This document shows, piece after piece, positions 49,201 through 55,382 of a DNA stretch of 64,000 nucleotides. Numbering within the stretch: position 1 is the stretch's first letter; each line of letters opens with the position of its first letter. This DNA is from Heliocidaris tuberculata (taxonomy: Eukaryota; Echinodermata; Echinoidea; Camarodonta; Echinometridae): contig CM046837.1 of the NCBI GenBank assembly GCA_025618425.1, positions 24,459,488 through 24,523,487 on the forward strand, given 5' to 3'. Under the pieces are notes generated by a model that had not been told where the DNA came from, ran no database searches, and saw only the letters and a list, made by a program, of their open reading frames with translations. A program made the translations under genes and the position numbers.

Positions 49201-51994
49201 TTAGCTTCCTCAGGGTTACACCATGTAATTCTTTCAAGGAATAAGAGCCCTGAAAATATAAATAAATAGCCTCCACTGGGCAGTGTTCTAGTCATTCTCC
49301 TGATGACGATCAGAGCATACTGATCGAAACGTCGAGAACCACAGAGCTCTTAGCGGAGCTCACCAGCCCTTTTCAGGGCTCTTATTCCTTGAAAGAATTA
49401 CATGGCGTAACCCTGAAAAACTAATCTACAATTCAGTTTCTCCACCATGAAAGTGTCGCTGATACTTCACTAAATACCGGCTCTAAAGGGGAGCAATCAT
49501 TCAGCGGAAAATCTGGCCCTTGTTCTTTATTCAGAGAAAACAATGGCACCGTCCGGTGCTTTCTCTGTTTAGAGGAATTATAGCGCCACCAGTGACCAGA
49601 ATGAGAATGCAGCCGTGAATCAAATTCGCGGGCATTTCCGATTGGCGCCAAACAGGCTGTGAATCGGATCCCTCCGTAGGCAATAAATAGCCTCCACTGG
49701 GCAGTGTTCTAGTCATTCTCCTGATGACGATCAGAGCATACTGATCGAAACGTCGAGAACCACAGAGCTCTTAGCGGAGCTCACCAGCCCTTTTCAGGGC
49801 TCTTATTCCTTGAAAGAATTACATGGTGTAACCCTGAAAAACTAATCTACAATTCAGTTTCTCCACCATGAAAGTGTCGCTGATACTTCACTAAACTTAG
49901 CTTCCGTTTAAAAGAATTGTTGGAGGAGCTATCAACCAGTTCGTTATTCAGGCTGTTCCAGAATTTGGATCTAGTATAGGTGATTGTTTTGTTTGCAAAA
50001 ACGGTGCGAGTTCGGGGGAGGTGGAAATGGTTTGTTGTCTAGTTGGAAAGGAATGTACAGCATTGTTGCGTTGGAATATAGGGACGAAAGCATCTGGTAA
50101 ATTACCTCTCGAGAGTTTGTACATAAATATTCAAAGATTGTATAAGTACAAGTCAGATATCTAGAATATTACAATTATATAAAAGCTCATTTGTATGTGC
50201 ACGAAATCCAACATTATTTACTATTCTTACAACCCGTTTTTGTACAACATTAATTTTGTCCATTAGGGTTATGGAGCTATTTCCCCATGCAAGTATACAA
50301 TAATTAAGTAAGGCAAGGTCAAGGTAGAATAGAGTGTAAGCATAAAGGAGAAGGTACGAAAGGTTTCATCTTGTTCATTACACCTGAATTAGGTGACAAC
50401 AGTTTACATATTCAATTTCAACTTTCGGCAGGTTAGTTTACTGTCTATATTAACACCCCAAAATTTGGTAGATTCAACCTAGGCGATATTTCATTGTTTA
50501 TTTGTAATATTACCTGGTTCGGATGATATAGAATTTCTAAATAGCATGAAATTTGTTTTATTTATATTGAGCGACAATTTGTTAGCTTGAATCTAGTAAA
50601 AACGCATTTTAATTCAGTGTGTACAATGTTCAAAAGTGTATCGGGGCTACGGTGAGAGCAAAAAATATTGGAGCTATCAGCAAAGAGGATAAAATAATGA
50701 GTCTGCAGATGAGTTTTGGAAATCGTTAATGTGTAAAATAAACAGGAGCGTGCCTATCAGAGAGCCTTGAGGGACATCACAAGTAATTTACCGAAGGGTC
50801 GATTCAAAAATGTTTTATGCATACTCCAGTGTCGTCTCAATTCACTTTGCAATGATCCTGTATAGCTTAATAGATTCAAGCCATTTTGTGGTCGGAAATC
50901 ACGTTGACAAGTAGGCCAGAATGGCCACGATACTTGTTGCCAATATCACCGTTTAGATAACAACTATTATCATGTGAACTATCACTAGAATCACCCGCTT
51001 TAGTGGGATCAGCCCTAATATACATTGCTATCCTCCAGCAGCTGAATTTCCATTTGGACTCCTGCCTTCACTCTTCATTTTGGCGCAACAATAACATCAG
51101 AGTAATACTCAAAATCTTATTCATTTATTATTTCGTCATGTGCATGATGTCTAATCATGTTATATTAGACACCATGATGAATGGCATTTAATACATTCTT
51201 ATCAACCTAGCTCTTTGAGCAATTTTCCTCAATATTTTTTCTCTTGGAAAAAGGGGAAAGGCGATCGATAGGGAAGTCAGTTTCCCCCCTCCCATATTTT
51301 AACAATAATGAGTCACTTACTGAATTTAGAAATTGTTTCTTACATTTATTCGTCTCCATCTTTCTATGTTTATAAAACATAAATACTCAGGAGATCAGAA
51401 TCTTTGAGTAGGAAAATCTCGCTGCTTTCCTACATACATGTACAAAGTCAAACACTCAGGAGGAACATGATAAATCTTCCGCTGATATATAACCACGATT
51501 TCCCCTACAACAACAATATACAGAAGTGGAGTTTGACTGCAGTACCTAGCAGATGCAGGAGTTGAAAATTTCAGAGGAGCAAGATGCTTCACAGAGTTAT
51601 TTCGCATGATCATAGCTTAAACATCGTAATGCCACAAATATTAATTGGCACTTTCGTGATCGATTTGATATTTAAGAAATCCATTTGGGCCTTGTAGCAC
51701 TAAATAGGTGTTTATTTCATGTTAAGCTCCAAAGACGTGTTCCCTTAAGAATGTATGTACAATATATTGTATTGTTCATACACGTATGTTATTACATTTC
51801 TGTGAGAAAATCTTTATCTCCTTGCTTGTTGGGGGAAGCTTTATGGCTTTGAGTATCAAAGCATATGTGTCTGTTAAAGCAGTCAAGGACCTAGCTGAAG
51901 TTCAGCTAGGTCCTTGTCTCCGGTCTCATCAATCCTCTCACACTATACAATTTACAGAGACTCCGTCGAAATGTTTAAGTTGGGTATCTTCGCA

Positions 51995-52056
<62 letters not shown>

Positions 52057-52352
52057 AGAAATCAATTGAATTGAATGAGAGAAATAATTAGCGTAGCTAA
52101 ATTCATTGTTCCTCCTTACTGACTTCCTTTTTTGTGGAAATAACTGCAGGGTTTGCAAAAACTATCTCCGCCGGGAGTCGAACCCGGGTCTTTGGCACTG
52201 TACGCCAAACGCCTTAACCACTAGACCACGGAGGCGGGTTGAGTGGTATTCGGCCACACCAGGTACAAACACCGACAGGCAGCCCTTGCAACCCTTCGCA
52301 GTTAATTTATTCCTTTTCTTTGAGGGACAGGGGAATATTAAACACTGAAAAG

Positions 52353-52390
<38 letters not shown>

Positions 52391-52578
52391 TGACAGACGT
52401 ATAGATATTGGGGACATTGACTTACCGCACACCAATGATCGACGGGAGCGGCTACAAACACTTGGATCATAGATGCCCATGAACTGAAGAAGATTATGGT
52501 GCACGTGAGAGCAAACACCTTCTTCTGGTACGGACCAAACTCACCAAGGTCCTTCAAGAGATCATCAAGCTTGAACAT
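21800..52578 (-). CDS. SLC22-family organic ion transporter, 11 coding exons
   Basis: The coding sequence joins 52578-52426, 48108-47848, 41876-41773, 39003-38849, 38427-38259, 34784-34643, 28251-28157, 27641-27433, 26034-25926, 24817-24608 and 21881-21800. All introns are GT-AG and the phases run 0,0,2,1,2,0,2,1,2,2, giving 562 residues, the usual SLC22 size. The predicted protein is a 12-helix MFS carrier of the plasma membrane. It has a short cytoplasmic N-terminus, TM1 (about 21-43) and a large outer loop (44-140) with six cysteines (50, 57, 67, 91, 120, 143) and three N-glycosylation sequons (N79, N95, N109). The MFS loop motif follows (GSLADIIGRWW), then [32 protein letters not shown] and [15 protein letters not shown], all hallmarks of SLC22. 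The GR-W and PES-V-RW positions differ from the usual GRR and PESPRW. The family moves organic cations, anions or zwitterions such as carnitine. The sequence does not settle the substrate, so I give no member symbol. Confidence 0.93.
22397..22460. repeat. (TA)n microsatellite
   Basis: An almost pure TA tract with one phase slip, at the left edge of the palindromic element. A shorter TA tract follows on the far side at 23909-23938. Confidence 0.9.
22467..23383. mobile_element. Large palindromic (fold-back) DNA element in intron 10
   Basis: The ends are CAGTGCGTCCCAG and its complement. Two inverted arms of about 340 bp each (22467-22810 and 23030-23383) surround a ~220-bp spacer. Both arms carry the same open frame ([43 protein letters not shown]), so these small ORFs mirror each other. 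It sits against a (TA)n tract (22397-22460). No transposase. Confidence 0.85.
23398..23908. mobile_element. Non-autonomous TIR element with TA target duplication
   Basis: The terminal inverted repeats carry GAGTCAATAAAAAGGAAACC at both ends, about 28 bp long with 25 matches, flanked by TA on each side (23396-23397, 23909-23910). It is 511 bp with no ORF. TA duplication fits Tc1/mariner-like mobility. It lies 14 bp from the palindromic element. Confidence 0.82.
24608..24817 (-). CDS. SLC22 coding exon 10 (TM11-TM12)
   Basis: This exon encodes residues 466-536: [20 protein letters not shown], then TM11, TM12 and [20 protein letters not shown]. The LPETxGxxLPETxEE tail marks the end of the MFS core. 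The exon does not end in a stop; a GTAAGC donor follows in phase 2, so a further exon is needed. Confidence 0.92.
24818..25925. other. SLC22 intron 9
   Basis: It holds AT-rich sequence, a (GT)/(GC) stretch near 25180-25260 and a C run at 25650-25674. No transposon ends recognised. Confidence 0.7.
25926..26034 (-). CDS. SLC22 coding exon 9 (TM10, ELYPT motif)
   Basis: This exon encodes residues 430-466: [19 protein letters not shown], then [17 protein letters not shown]. GKFGxxAxFxxxxxYTxELYPT is the conserved SLC22 TM10 block. The acceptor is TTTTAG-like (GTTTAG) and the donor GTAAAT, ending in phase 2 within an Arg codon. Confidence 0.92.
26110..26490. repeat. Repeat with recurring TTCGTAATTCCGAAA-type words, intron 8
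   Basis: Variants of TTCGTAATTCTGAAAA and its complement (TTTTCGGAATTACGAA) occur at about 26130, 26268, 26288, 26318, 26378 and 26398 in both orientations. The structure suggests a fold-back or degenerate tandem element. The ends could not be set. Confidence 0.55.
27433..27641 (-). CDS. SLC22 coding exon 8 (TM7-TM9)
   Basis: This exon encodes residues 360-430: [19 protein letters not shown], then [20 protein letters not shown] and [19 protein letters not shown]. The VYxGLSLxTxNLG and ISGxVEIPxY blocks are diagnostic for SLC22. The acceptor is CCTTAG and the donor GTAAGT; the exon ends in phase 1. Confidence 0.93.
27873..27910. repeat. (GT)n microsatellite
   Basis: A GT run followed by a G run, in intron 6 of the SLC22 gene. 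Confidence 0.9.
28157..28251 (-). CDS. SLC22 coding exon 7 (central loop to TM7)
   Basis: This 95-bp exon encodes residues 329-360: [32 protein letters not shown]. The block [13 protein letters not shown] is typical of the SLC22 loop just before TM7. The acceptor is ATGCAG and the donor GTAAGT, ending in phase 2 within the Trp codon. Confidence 0.91.
28375..28606. mobile_element. TA-flanked MITE family, copy A
   Basis: About 230 bp with inverted ends (TAGACCTGTTCACAAA against TTTGTGAACAGGTCTA) and TA at both borders. The core has ACAAAGGTTGTTCTTGACAA, CTTGTCAGAGGCTTG and GCAAACTGGATT. Other copies lie at 34247, 39391, 44417 (inverted) and 44684. Confidence 0.9.
28625..28680. repeat. A-rich tract
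   Basis: A run of A followed by GAAA repeats. It may be the tail of an old retroposed sequence; nothing upstream identifies it. Confidence 0.5.
29476..29508. repeat. (TA)n microsatellite
   Basis: A pure TA run in intron 6, followed by AT-rich and purine-rich simple sequence up to about 29590. Confidence 0.9.
29796..30718. mobile_element. TIR element made of repeated TTGGGCAA words, intron 6
   Basis: The ends are CTACACTCTTTAAAAAGTTG and the complement of CTACACTCTTAAAATGTTG, an inverted repeat of about 21 bp. Inside, TTGGGCAA/TTGCCCAA and GGGTAA/TTACCC words recur dozens of times on both strands. A segment at about 30142-30400 with CCTAT repeats looks like later DNA. No ORF of substance. 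Confidence 0.82.
31390..31470. repeat. G run and (TA)n microsatellite
   Basis: A G run (31398-31411) is followed by (TA)n from 31428 to 31470. Confidence 0.9.
31510..31830 (+). mobile_element. Probable LINE 3' end with (AAAC)n tail
   Basis: T-rich 3' UTR-like sequence contains GGACCCCATGGAAGAACAGTGGC, split by a small hairpin (AGTGCCACT), and ends GGAAATAAAAACAAACAAAC with seven AAAC units. It looks like a 5'-truncated non-LTR insertion; no coding part remains. Confidence 0.5.
31831..33072. other. Intron 6 sequence with a possible second LINE tail
   Basis: Around 32680-32815 a T-rich stretch ends TTGGAAATGAAAAAAATAAAC, resembling a LINE 3' end. A CAGGGGCGTAGC hAT-like left end at 32389 has no matching right end. 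Otherwise nothing recognised. Confidence 0.4.
33073..33330. mobile_element. hAT-like MITE, second copy of the 20905 family
   Basis: Same ends (CAGGGGCGGCGCTACAGG and CCTGGCGCCGCCCCTG) and same purine body as 20905-21180. It is flanked by AATTTAGG and AATTTATG, an 8-bp duplication with one change. It lies in intron 6. Confidence 0.9.
34247..34478. mobile_element. TA-flanked MITE family, copy B
   Basis: It starts TAGACCGCTTCGGTAATG and ends CATTACAGAACCGGTCTA, with the shared core ACAAAGGTTGTTCTTGACAA. Very close to the copies at 44417 and 44684. It ends 165 bp from exon 6. Confidence 0.9.
34643..34784 (-). CDS. SLC22 coding exon 6 (PESxRW motif, central loop)
   Basis: This exon encodes residues 281-328. 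It starts [20 protein letters not shown], the SLC22 form of the sugar-transporter motif in which Pro is usual where Val stands here. The rest is the charged intracellular loop. The acceptor is TTTCAG. The donor is GTCAGC, weaker than the others, in phase 0. A piggyBac-like MITE sits 36 bp upstream in intron 5. Confidence 0.9.
34821..35228. mobile_element. piggyBac-like MITE with TTAA target site
   Basis: TTAA flanks both ends (34817-34820, 35229-35232). The termini CCCTTTCAGGACA and, on the other strand, CCCTTTCGAGACA pair with two mismatches. TTAA plus CCCTTT ends fit piggyBac. It is 408 bp, non-coding, in intron 5 beside the exon 6 acceptor. Confidence 0.75.
36501..37120 (-). mobile_element. 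tRNA-derived SINE with 9-bp target duplication and nested palindrome
   Basis: On the minus strand the element starts near 37120 with GGTTCGAGTCCCGC (B-box-like), runs through a body shared with 5583-5765 and ends in an (ATT)n tail at 36501-36513. ATTGACATT is exact at 36492-36500 and 37121-37129. A palindromic insertion at about 36740-37050 splits the body. The A box is missing, so the head is truncated. Confidence 0.82.
36740..37050. mobile_element. Palindromic element nested in the SINE
   Basis: The arm ATTAATACATGGTTGGGAG through TTTTTATCGTGGTGT (36752-36820) is the inverted repeat of 36848-36918, with only small differences (stem of about 65-70 bp). Flanking it on the right is ATAAAATGGGTT...AACCCGTTTTATAAT, a further inverted pair. 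No coding sequence. The exact ends are uncertain. Confidence 0.7.
37315..38109. mobile_element. hAT-like non-autonomous element, CAGGGGCGTCGCTAG ends
   Basis: It starts CAGGGGCGTCGCTAGG and ends CTAGCGACGCCCCTG, with imperfect 8-bp flanks (GAGGACAG, TAGGAGAG). The inside has a purine tract (37401-37570) and a repeated block GCAGCGAG-TGCAGAATATCCAC near 37590 and 37860. No transposase. It lies in intron 5, 150 bp from exon 5. Confidence 0.75.
38259..38427 (-). CDS. SLC22 coding exon 5 (TM5-TM6)
   Basis: This exon encodes residues 225-281: [14 protein letters not shown], then TM5, the short FLRSWRTLE loop and TM6. Reading past the donor would give a TAG, so the splice at TA/GTAAGT (phase 2) is required; exon 6 completes the codon as Tyr. 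EFxGPSKRxxAG is a strongly conserved SLC22 block. Confidence 0.92.
38849..39003 (-). CDS. SLC22 coding exon 4 (TM3-TM4)
   Basis: This exon encodes residues 173-225, [15 protein letters not shown] through MYIIAFIIG, covering the end of motif A, TM3 and TM4. The residue after GR, normally Arg or Lys in MFS motif A, reads Trp. The acceptor is ATACAG, the donor is GTGAGA, and the exon ends in phase 1. Intron 4 downstream is only 421 bp. Confidence 0.91.
39391..39736. mobile_element. TA-flanked MITE family, copy C, interrupted by a nested MITE
   Basis: It starts TAAACCTGTTCACAAA and proceeds to TTTGTGAACAGG at 39595; after a 137-bp insertion (39594-39730) the expected AGGTCTA end follows. The copy also lacks the TTGTTCTTGACAA block near 39440. 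Confidence 0.85.
39594..39730. mobile_element. Fold-back MITE, copy 2, nested in MITE copy C
   Basis: The arms GGGGAGCGTTTCATCAAGTG and its complement enclose AGTGATTTTTACCGAC and the GATTGGCTGAGAGC-type core. The uninterrupted version of the target is visible in the other TA-flanked copies (for example 28600). Confidence 0.9.
39737..41073. other. SLC22 intron 3 to intron 2 sequence, nothing recognised
   Basis: Unique-looking AT-rich intron DNA belonging to intron 3. No repeat termini or coding signal noted. Confidence 0.5.
41074..41593. mobile_element. Non-autonomous TIR element in intron 3
   Basis: The left end GTCAGTTCGTGTCAGATCAC pairs with the complement of the right end, GTCATTCCGTGTCAAATCAC, and the match continues inwards through CCCTACCCCCTTCAAAG-like sequence for about 65 bp. 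520 bp, no ORF. It lies 180 bp from exon 3. The target duplication is unclear. Confidence 0.8.
41773..41876 (-). CDS. SLC22 coding exon 3 (TM2)
   Basis: This exon encodes [17 protein letters not shown] through GSLADI, residues 139-173. It includes the last loop cysteine (143), TM2 and the start of the MFS motif A. The acceptor is AAATAG and the donor GTAAGT. The exon ends in phase 2 and its final AT joins the first T of exon 4 to make Ile. Confidence 0.92.
42215..42426. repeat. T-rich (ATTT)n low-complexity tract
   Basis: About 210 bp of TTTATTTATTTT repeats ending in a G run. In intron 2. Confidence 0.9.
42598..44330 (-). pseudogene. CR1/Jockey-like LINE remnant (minus), 3' half
   Basis: The minus strand reads [38 protein letters not shown] (43735-43850), then at 43253-43513 [20 protein letters not shown] and [17 protein letters not shown], the usual C-terminal block. 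The 3' UTR contains purine microsatellites (43010-43220) and ends in (AATCTG)n at 42598-42630. A DNA element is nested at 43852-44148. The 5' limit is approximate. In intron 2. Confidence 0.78.
43852..44148. mobile_element. TA-flanked element built of GTCGGTCTCGTGGGC words
   Basis: The ends TAGACAGACAGCCCACGAGA and the complement of TAGAACGACAGCCCACGAGA form a ~25-bp inverted repeat that begins and ends with TA. Inside, GTCGGTCTC, GGGCTGTCGG and their complements recur about ten times. It interrupts the LINE at 42598-44330. A related stretch is at 59524-59560. Confidence 0.75.
44417..44641. mobile_element. TA-flanked MITE family, copy D (inverted)
   Basis: It is the reverse complement of the copy at 34247-34478 and lacks the second half of one terminus. 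It ends GAAGCGGTCTA. Copy E in the opposite orientation follows after 42 bp. Confidence 0.88.
44684..44917. mobile_element. TA-flanked MITE family, copy E
   Basis: It starts TAGACCGGTCCGGTAATG and ends CATTACAGAACCAGTCTA. Together with copy D it makes a potential ~500-bp hairpin. Confidence 0.88.
45054..45230. mobile_element. CAGGGGCCGCGG MITE, inverted copy
   Basis: It starts CATGGGCCGCGGAACC and ends CGCTCCGCGGCCCCTG, the reverse of 15611-15779. The flanks CATAA and TATAA match at four of five bases. C runs at both sides of the body. Confidence 0.8.
45231..47847. other. SLC22 intron 2, mostly unrecognised
   Basis: Near 45540-45605, read on the minus strand, an (ATT)n stretch precedes GCGCATATCACTTAATTAAG, which may be a SINE or LINE 3' end. 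G or C runs lie at 45634 and 47406. No other transposon ends or genes recognised. Confidence 0.45.
47848..48108 (-). CDS. SLC22 coding exon 2 (large extracellular loop)
   Basis: This exon encodes residues 52-138. It begins TTEWEC after a CAG acceptor and ends SSIVTD before GTAAGT. It holds cysteines 57, 67, 91 and 120 and the sequons N79-Y-T, N95-V-S and N109-Y-S, as expected for the glycosylated outer loop between TM1 and TM2. The frame is open across the whole exon and both ends are phase 0. Confidence 0.92.
48248..48345. repeat. Minisatellite of ~20-bp GGGGGTAGTTGTCC units
   Basis: Five imperfect units of GGGGGTAGTTGTCCNGG lie in tandem in intron 1. Single copies of the word also occur near 27085 and 27360 with adjoining CCTAAACCC-like sequence, so it is part of a wider repeat. 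Confidence 0.8.
49295..49338 (+). ncRNA. Hammerhead-ribozyme-like motif, copy 1
   Basis: The core CTGATGA (49300-49306) and GAAAC-GTC (49326-49333) are separated by stem II GATCAG/CTGATC with a 6-base loop. Stem I is TTCTC against GAGAA on the outside. Stem III would be only ACGT with no loop, the minimal form reported for Penelope hammerheads, which likely need a dimer. One extra C follows CTGATGA. Confidence 0.7.
49716..49759 (+). ncRNA. Hammerhead-ribozyme-like motif, copy 2
   Basis: It is identical to copy 1, with core CTGATGA at 49721-49727 and GTC at 49752-49754. The spacing of the two predicted cleavage points is 421 bp. Confidence 0.7.
50961..51886. other. SLC22 intron 1, nothing recognised
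   Basis: AT-rich unique sequence. A small inverted repeat (CATGATGTCTAAT against ATTAGACACCATGATG) lies at 51145-51180. Confidence 0.5.
51887..51917. repeat. Perfect 15-bp hairpin
   Basis: AAGGACCTAGCTGAA, one base, then its exact complement TTCAGCTAGGTCCTT. It is in intron 1; no known regulatory class fits. Confidence 0.85.
51998..52053. repeat. (TA)n microsatellite
   Basis: 56 bp of pure TA in intron 1. A second tract at 52357-52386 lies 40 bp from the exon 1 donor. Confidence 0.92.
52163..52235 (-). ncRNA. tRNA-like sequence, probably a SINE head
   Basis: The 73 bases fold as a tRNA. The acceptor arm is GCCTCCG against CGGAGAT (one mismatch, one wobble), the D arm contains GTCTAGTGGTTAAGGC, there is a 5-6 bp anticodon stem, and the T arm carries GGGTTCGACTCCC with a good B box. 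The 7-base anticodon loop would show ACA, an anticodon not normally used. The mismatched acceptor and odd anticodon favour a tRNA-derived SINE or tRNA pseudogene over a working tRNA. It lies in intron 1, 190 bp from exon 1. Confidence 0.55.
52426..52578 (-). CDS. SLC22 coding exon 1 (copy A)
   Basis: This exon encodes residues 1-51, starting [20 protein letters not shown] and ending in HWCA, and includes TM1. The ATG is the complement of 52576-52578. The [19 protein letters not shown] start is typical of SLC22 proteins. The donor is GTAAGT directly after codon 51 (phase 0). A (TA)n tract and a tRNA-like SINE lie just inside the following intron. A near-identical exon is found at 62494-62646. 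Confidence 0.93.
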
Positions 52579-53263
52579 GATTCACTAGCTCTGCACAAGG
52601 TACTGGAAGACTCAAACCGACGATATCAAGACCGGGCCCAATATTTAACTAAATCCAGTTGATTCGCACTTGAGCTATTTCCGCAACTGTATCCAATCAC
52701 AGAGGCAATATATCCACGTTTGCACACCACTGGCGGACTAGAAAATTATTTTGGTTCAAAATTCAGTATGCAGACTGCGTGCATCAAGTGTTGCTGTTTC
52801 GTACAAACCAAAATGTTTGTCCGACCTAACAATGTCTAGTGTATGCAATCGGCATTCTGACTTTTGAAATACAATAATTTATCAGGTGAATGTACGAATT
52901 CGTCACTGGGCAAACGTGTATAAATTTGAATGGTCCGCGTTTTGCGCCCATGCACTGACGAACGATAAATTTATTTGAATTAAAACGTCAGTATGCAGAT
53001 TAGGTTGGACTTGTGGCCGTTCCGACTTCACTACATTTGATGTATGCAATCTGCTAAAATATAATAACTTATATAACACTTGACAAATAAGTATGCATTG
53101 AATCATTACAAAAATGGCCTAGAACTGAAATCTAAAGACAAAATCAATAACACACACGGTCCTAAATTAATTACAGCTTGCGTTGTAGGTTTAAAATATT
53201 TCAGCAGCCTTTTTCAGAATTCAGGGAGTAAGCAGTGAAGATGATCATTTTTCGATAAGAGGG

Positions 53264-53405
53264 CATGGGCCGAGGAACCGGGCGCGGGCTACAGCCCCCT
53301 ACTTTTTTGAGTAGACACGTTTCCTAAAATCCCCGAAAAAGGTACGAAATTGTCATTATTCAAGTGAAATCAATTAAGCCCCCCCCCCCCCCCCCCCCCC
53401 CCACC
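53264..53405. mobile_element. CATGGGCC MITE, partial copy
   Basis: It starts CATGGGCCGAGGAACCGGGC and carries the TACTTTTTTGAGTAGACACG body block, then a long C run; the right end is lost. In the distal duplicate (63352) only the first bases remain. Confidence 0.65.
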
Positions 53406-53637
53406 ACCACCACGCAGTACCAGGTAAAAATGTCAGAGGTAAAAATATATCATACCAGGATATCAAAAGTTGAAATGAAAAAGGTTTATCTTATTTGATA
53501 AAGTAAAATCGTGATATATTTGGGAGTAGTTATGCTTGTAGATTTATCTGGAAAATGACAAGTCTTCTTTTCCTCCTTTTACTTTCACTGTTGTTTAATC
53601 TTTCTTTCGTTCTTCAATTCTCCCAACATAAGCATTA

Positions 53638-53969
53638 AAGGAGAATGAAACCCTGGGGAAATATCCATTTCAATGAAAAGAGAGGATAGAGAGAAGCAAT
53701 TTTAAAAAAGTTCCATCAAAATCGGTTACGAAATGAAAAAGTTAAGAAAGTTGAAAAAGTCTCAATTTACTTTCTATGGCGATCCTCAAACTGGCAATGT
53801 TGCTTCAAAATGGCAGGTTTCGTAGTACAACTCTCAATATGTTTTGTACACAAAATGTCATATTTTCTTCAGATGCTGCTTGTCTTTTTGTGAACTCAAC
53901 ATATGTTGTGTCAAATACATTTCTCCATGATTTATTTTGAGCTAAGAAGGAGACAAGCTGCACCCTGAG
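53638..53969 (+). repeat. GAGAATGAAACCC repeat, copy 1
   Basis: It starts AAAGGAGAATGAAACCCTGG and contains TCGGTTACGAAATGAAAAAG and TTACTTTCTATGGCGATCCT. It matches the complement of 59577-59866 and 63474-63671. Its right part (GACAAGCTGCACC) is cut by a CAGTGGCGTATCTAGG hAT-like end at 53970 whose partner end I could not find. Confidence 0.75.
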
Positions 53970-54033
53970 CAGTGGCGTATCTAGGTATTCCGGTGACCGG
54001 GGCAAACTATCAAATATGCCCCCCCCCCCCCAT

Positions 54034-55244
54034 GCTCAATGAGCGTTTTTAATTTAGACATTATGGCACTGCGTGAAAATGACTTTTAATGCACATAAAC
54101 AGGGGTTGTTAGCCCAAATTTGATGAATTACTGTATAAGCGAGGGAGCATCGCGACTGAGCGGCAAATTTTTTTTCTTTCTTTTTCTCCCCTCAGAAATG
54201 CAATTTCTTATGTATTTTACCCTTTAAAAAAATTCCAAGTAAATACAGCTACCTAGCAATACATTTCTTTTGAAATTTGAACATTCCAATTTTGGGGGCG
54301 CAAAGTGAATGAAACCCTAAAGATATATATAAACTTAGCAAAGCAGTTCACTATGCAGGGCAAAGTTATAATTCTTTCGAATGTTCTACTTTCAAAATGC
54401 TTTTTACGCAATAATACATATTATGGGGGGGGGGGGAGGCAAATTGTAACAAGCTCCTGCCTTATGCTAGGGGGGGGGCAAATAAGCTAGAGTCAGTTAA
54501 TCGTTAACACTTAAAAAACACCAGGTATGCGCTATAATTGGGGCGCACACTAGCTAAACATATGCCATGTATGCGAGGGAGCACAGCGACCGAGCATCAG
54601 AAAATTTTAGCATATCAAACCCTATTCATTCATGCAACATCAAAGCCGGTAACCGCGCAATAACATTCCAGAGAAGCGCGCGCTTTGCAGCGGTGCGTAT
54701 GGCAAGCCATCGGGGTCTACCTACATTTACTCATTCACTATACACGTACTTGATTTTCGATACACGTACCTATATTGACCAATCAGAAGCCAGTATTTAG
54801 CTCGTGTACTGTTTTTGGTCATCACATCACGTGTGTTATAAGGATAAGTGCAATTTACTTGTAAAGACGCACCTGACCCCTCTGGTCACAAGTGACCAAA
54901 GATGTCAGAAACGTCAGTTATACTCTTCTACTGTAACGTGTGCTCTGTAATTTAGAATATGTGTGCTCTGACCCTGTCGTTACGTCATTAAAAAAAAAAT
55001 TAAAAATCTAACCGATCGGTCAATGAACCAAACCATGTACGTTGATTGTTCAGGCACTGGGTGACTAGTTGATTTACCTCTGACATTTTTACCTCTGTTA
55101 TTTTTTCCTCTGACATTTTAAACCGAATGTACCACGCGGCCCCTGGAGGGTACTGCTATTGTATTGACAGGCCTACTATAACTACACACATGTTAACGAA
55201 GACATTGTGTAGAACATTACTTCCTGAACTGAGAAGAGAGACAT
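54034..55244. other. Upstream flank, no supported gene
   Basis: G runs lie at 54425-54436 and 54471-54478, and GCGAGGGAGCA(T/C)(C/A)GCGACTGAGC words occur near 54140 and 54575, typical of poly-G repeat debris. Nothing coding. Confidence 0.5.
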
Positions 55245-55382
55245 GGGGAGCGTTTCATCAAGTGTTTCGTCAGTGATTTTTACTGACAACTGTTATAAGC
55301 TACTGAAACCATTGCATCTGATTGGCTGAGAGCGAATTTGTCGGTAAAAATCACTGACAAAACGCTCGATGAAACGCTCACC
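55245..55382. mobile_element. Fold-back MITE, copy 3
   Basis: Arms GGGGAGCGTTTCATCAAGTG and the complement at 55363-55380 enclose the same GATTGGCTGAGAGCGAAT core as 39594-39730. Confidence 0.9.

Larger units (their letters stand above)
49210..49893 (+). mobile_element. Small Penelope-like element with direct repeats and hammerhead-like motifs
   Basis: It is flanked by an exact 12-bp duplication AACTTAGCTTCC (49198-49209, 49894-49905). Two direct repeats of about 214 bp (49261-49474, 49682-49894) surround a 207-bp unique centre. The left end (49206-49258) is the inverted form of 49374-49420. There is no RT, so it is non-autonomous. Direct repeats carrying hammerhead motifs plus an inverted end are the layout of Penelope-like elements. 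Confidence 0.8.
48604..50960 (-). pseudogene. CR1/Jockey-like LINE remnant (minus), interrupted by a Penelope-like insertion
   Basis: The minus strand reads [20 protein letters not shown] then NDFQNSS (RT, about 50710-50790), later [20 protein letters not shown] then [20 protein letters not shown] and FKRKLS at 49906-50040. The frame resumes across the insertion as [15 protein letters not shown] at 49150-49197. The 3' end has (CAAACTT)n at 48604-48632. It belongs to the same family as 42598-44330. In intron 1. Confidence 0.82.
52370..53830. repeat. Segmental duplication, proximal copy (exon 1 and upstream flank)
   Basis: This block matches 62445-63671 in the same orientation. It carries the end of intron 1 next to a (TA)n tract, exon 1, about 700 bp of upstream sequence, the start of a CATGGGCC MITE and the start of a GAGAATGAAACCC repeat. 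This copy holds about 140 bp more of the poly-C MITE than the distal copy. Offset between copies is 10,068 bp at the start codon. Confidence 0.85.

Noticed and set aside
52163..52235. Calling a functional tRNA gene
   Set aside because: The acceptor mismatch and the ACA anticodon argue for a SINE head or pseudogene.
53970..54490. hAT-like element starting CAGTGGCGTATCTAGG
   Set aside because: Only a left end is convincing; no matching right end or target duplication could be found. The same applies to 32389.
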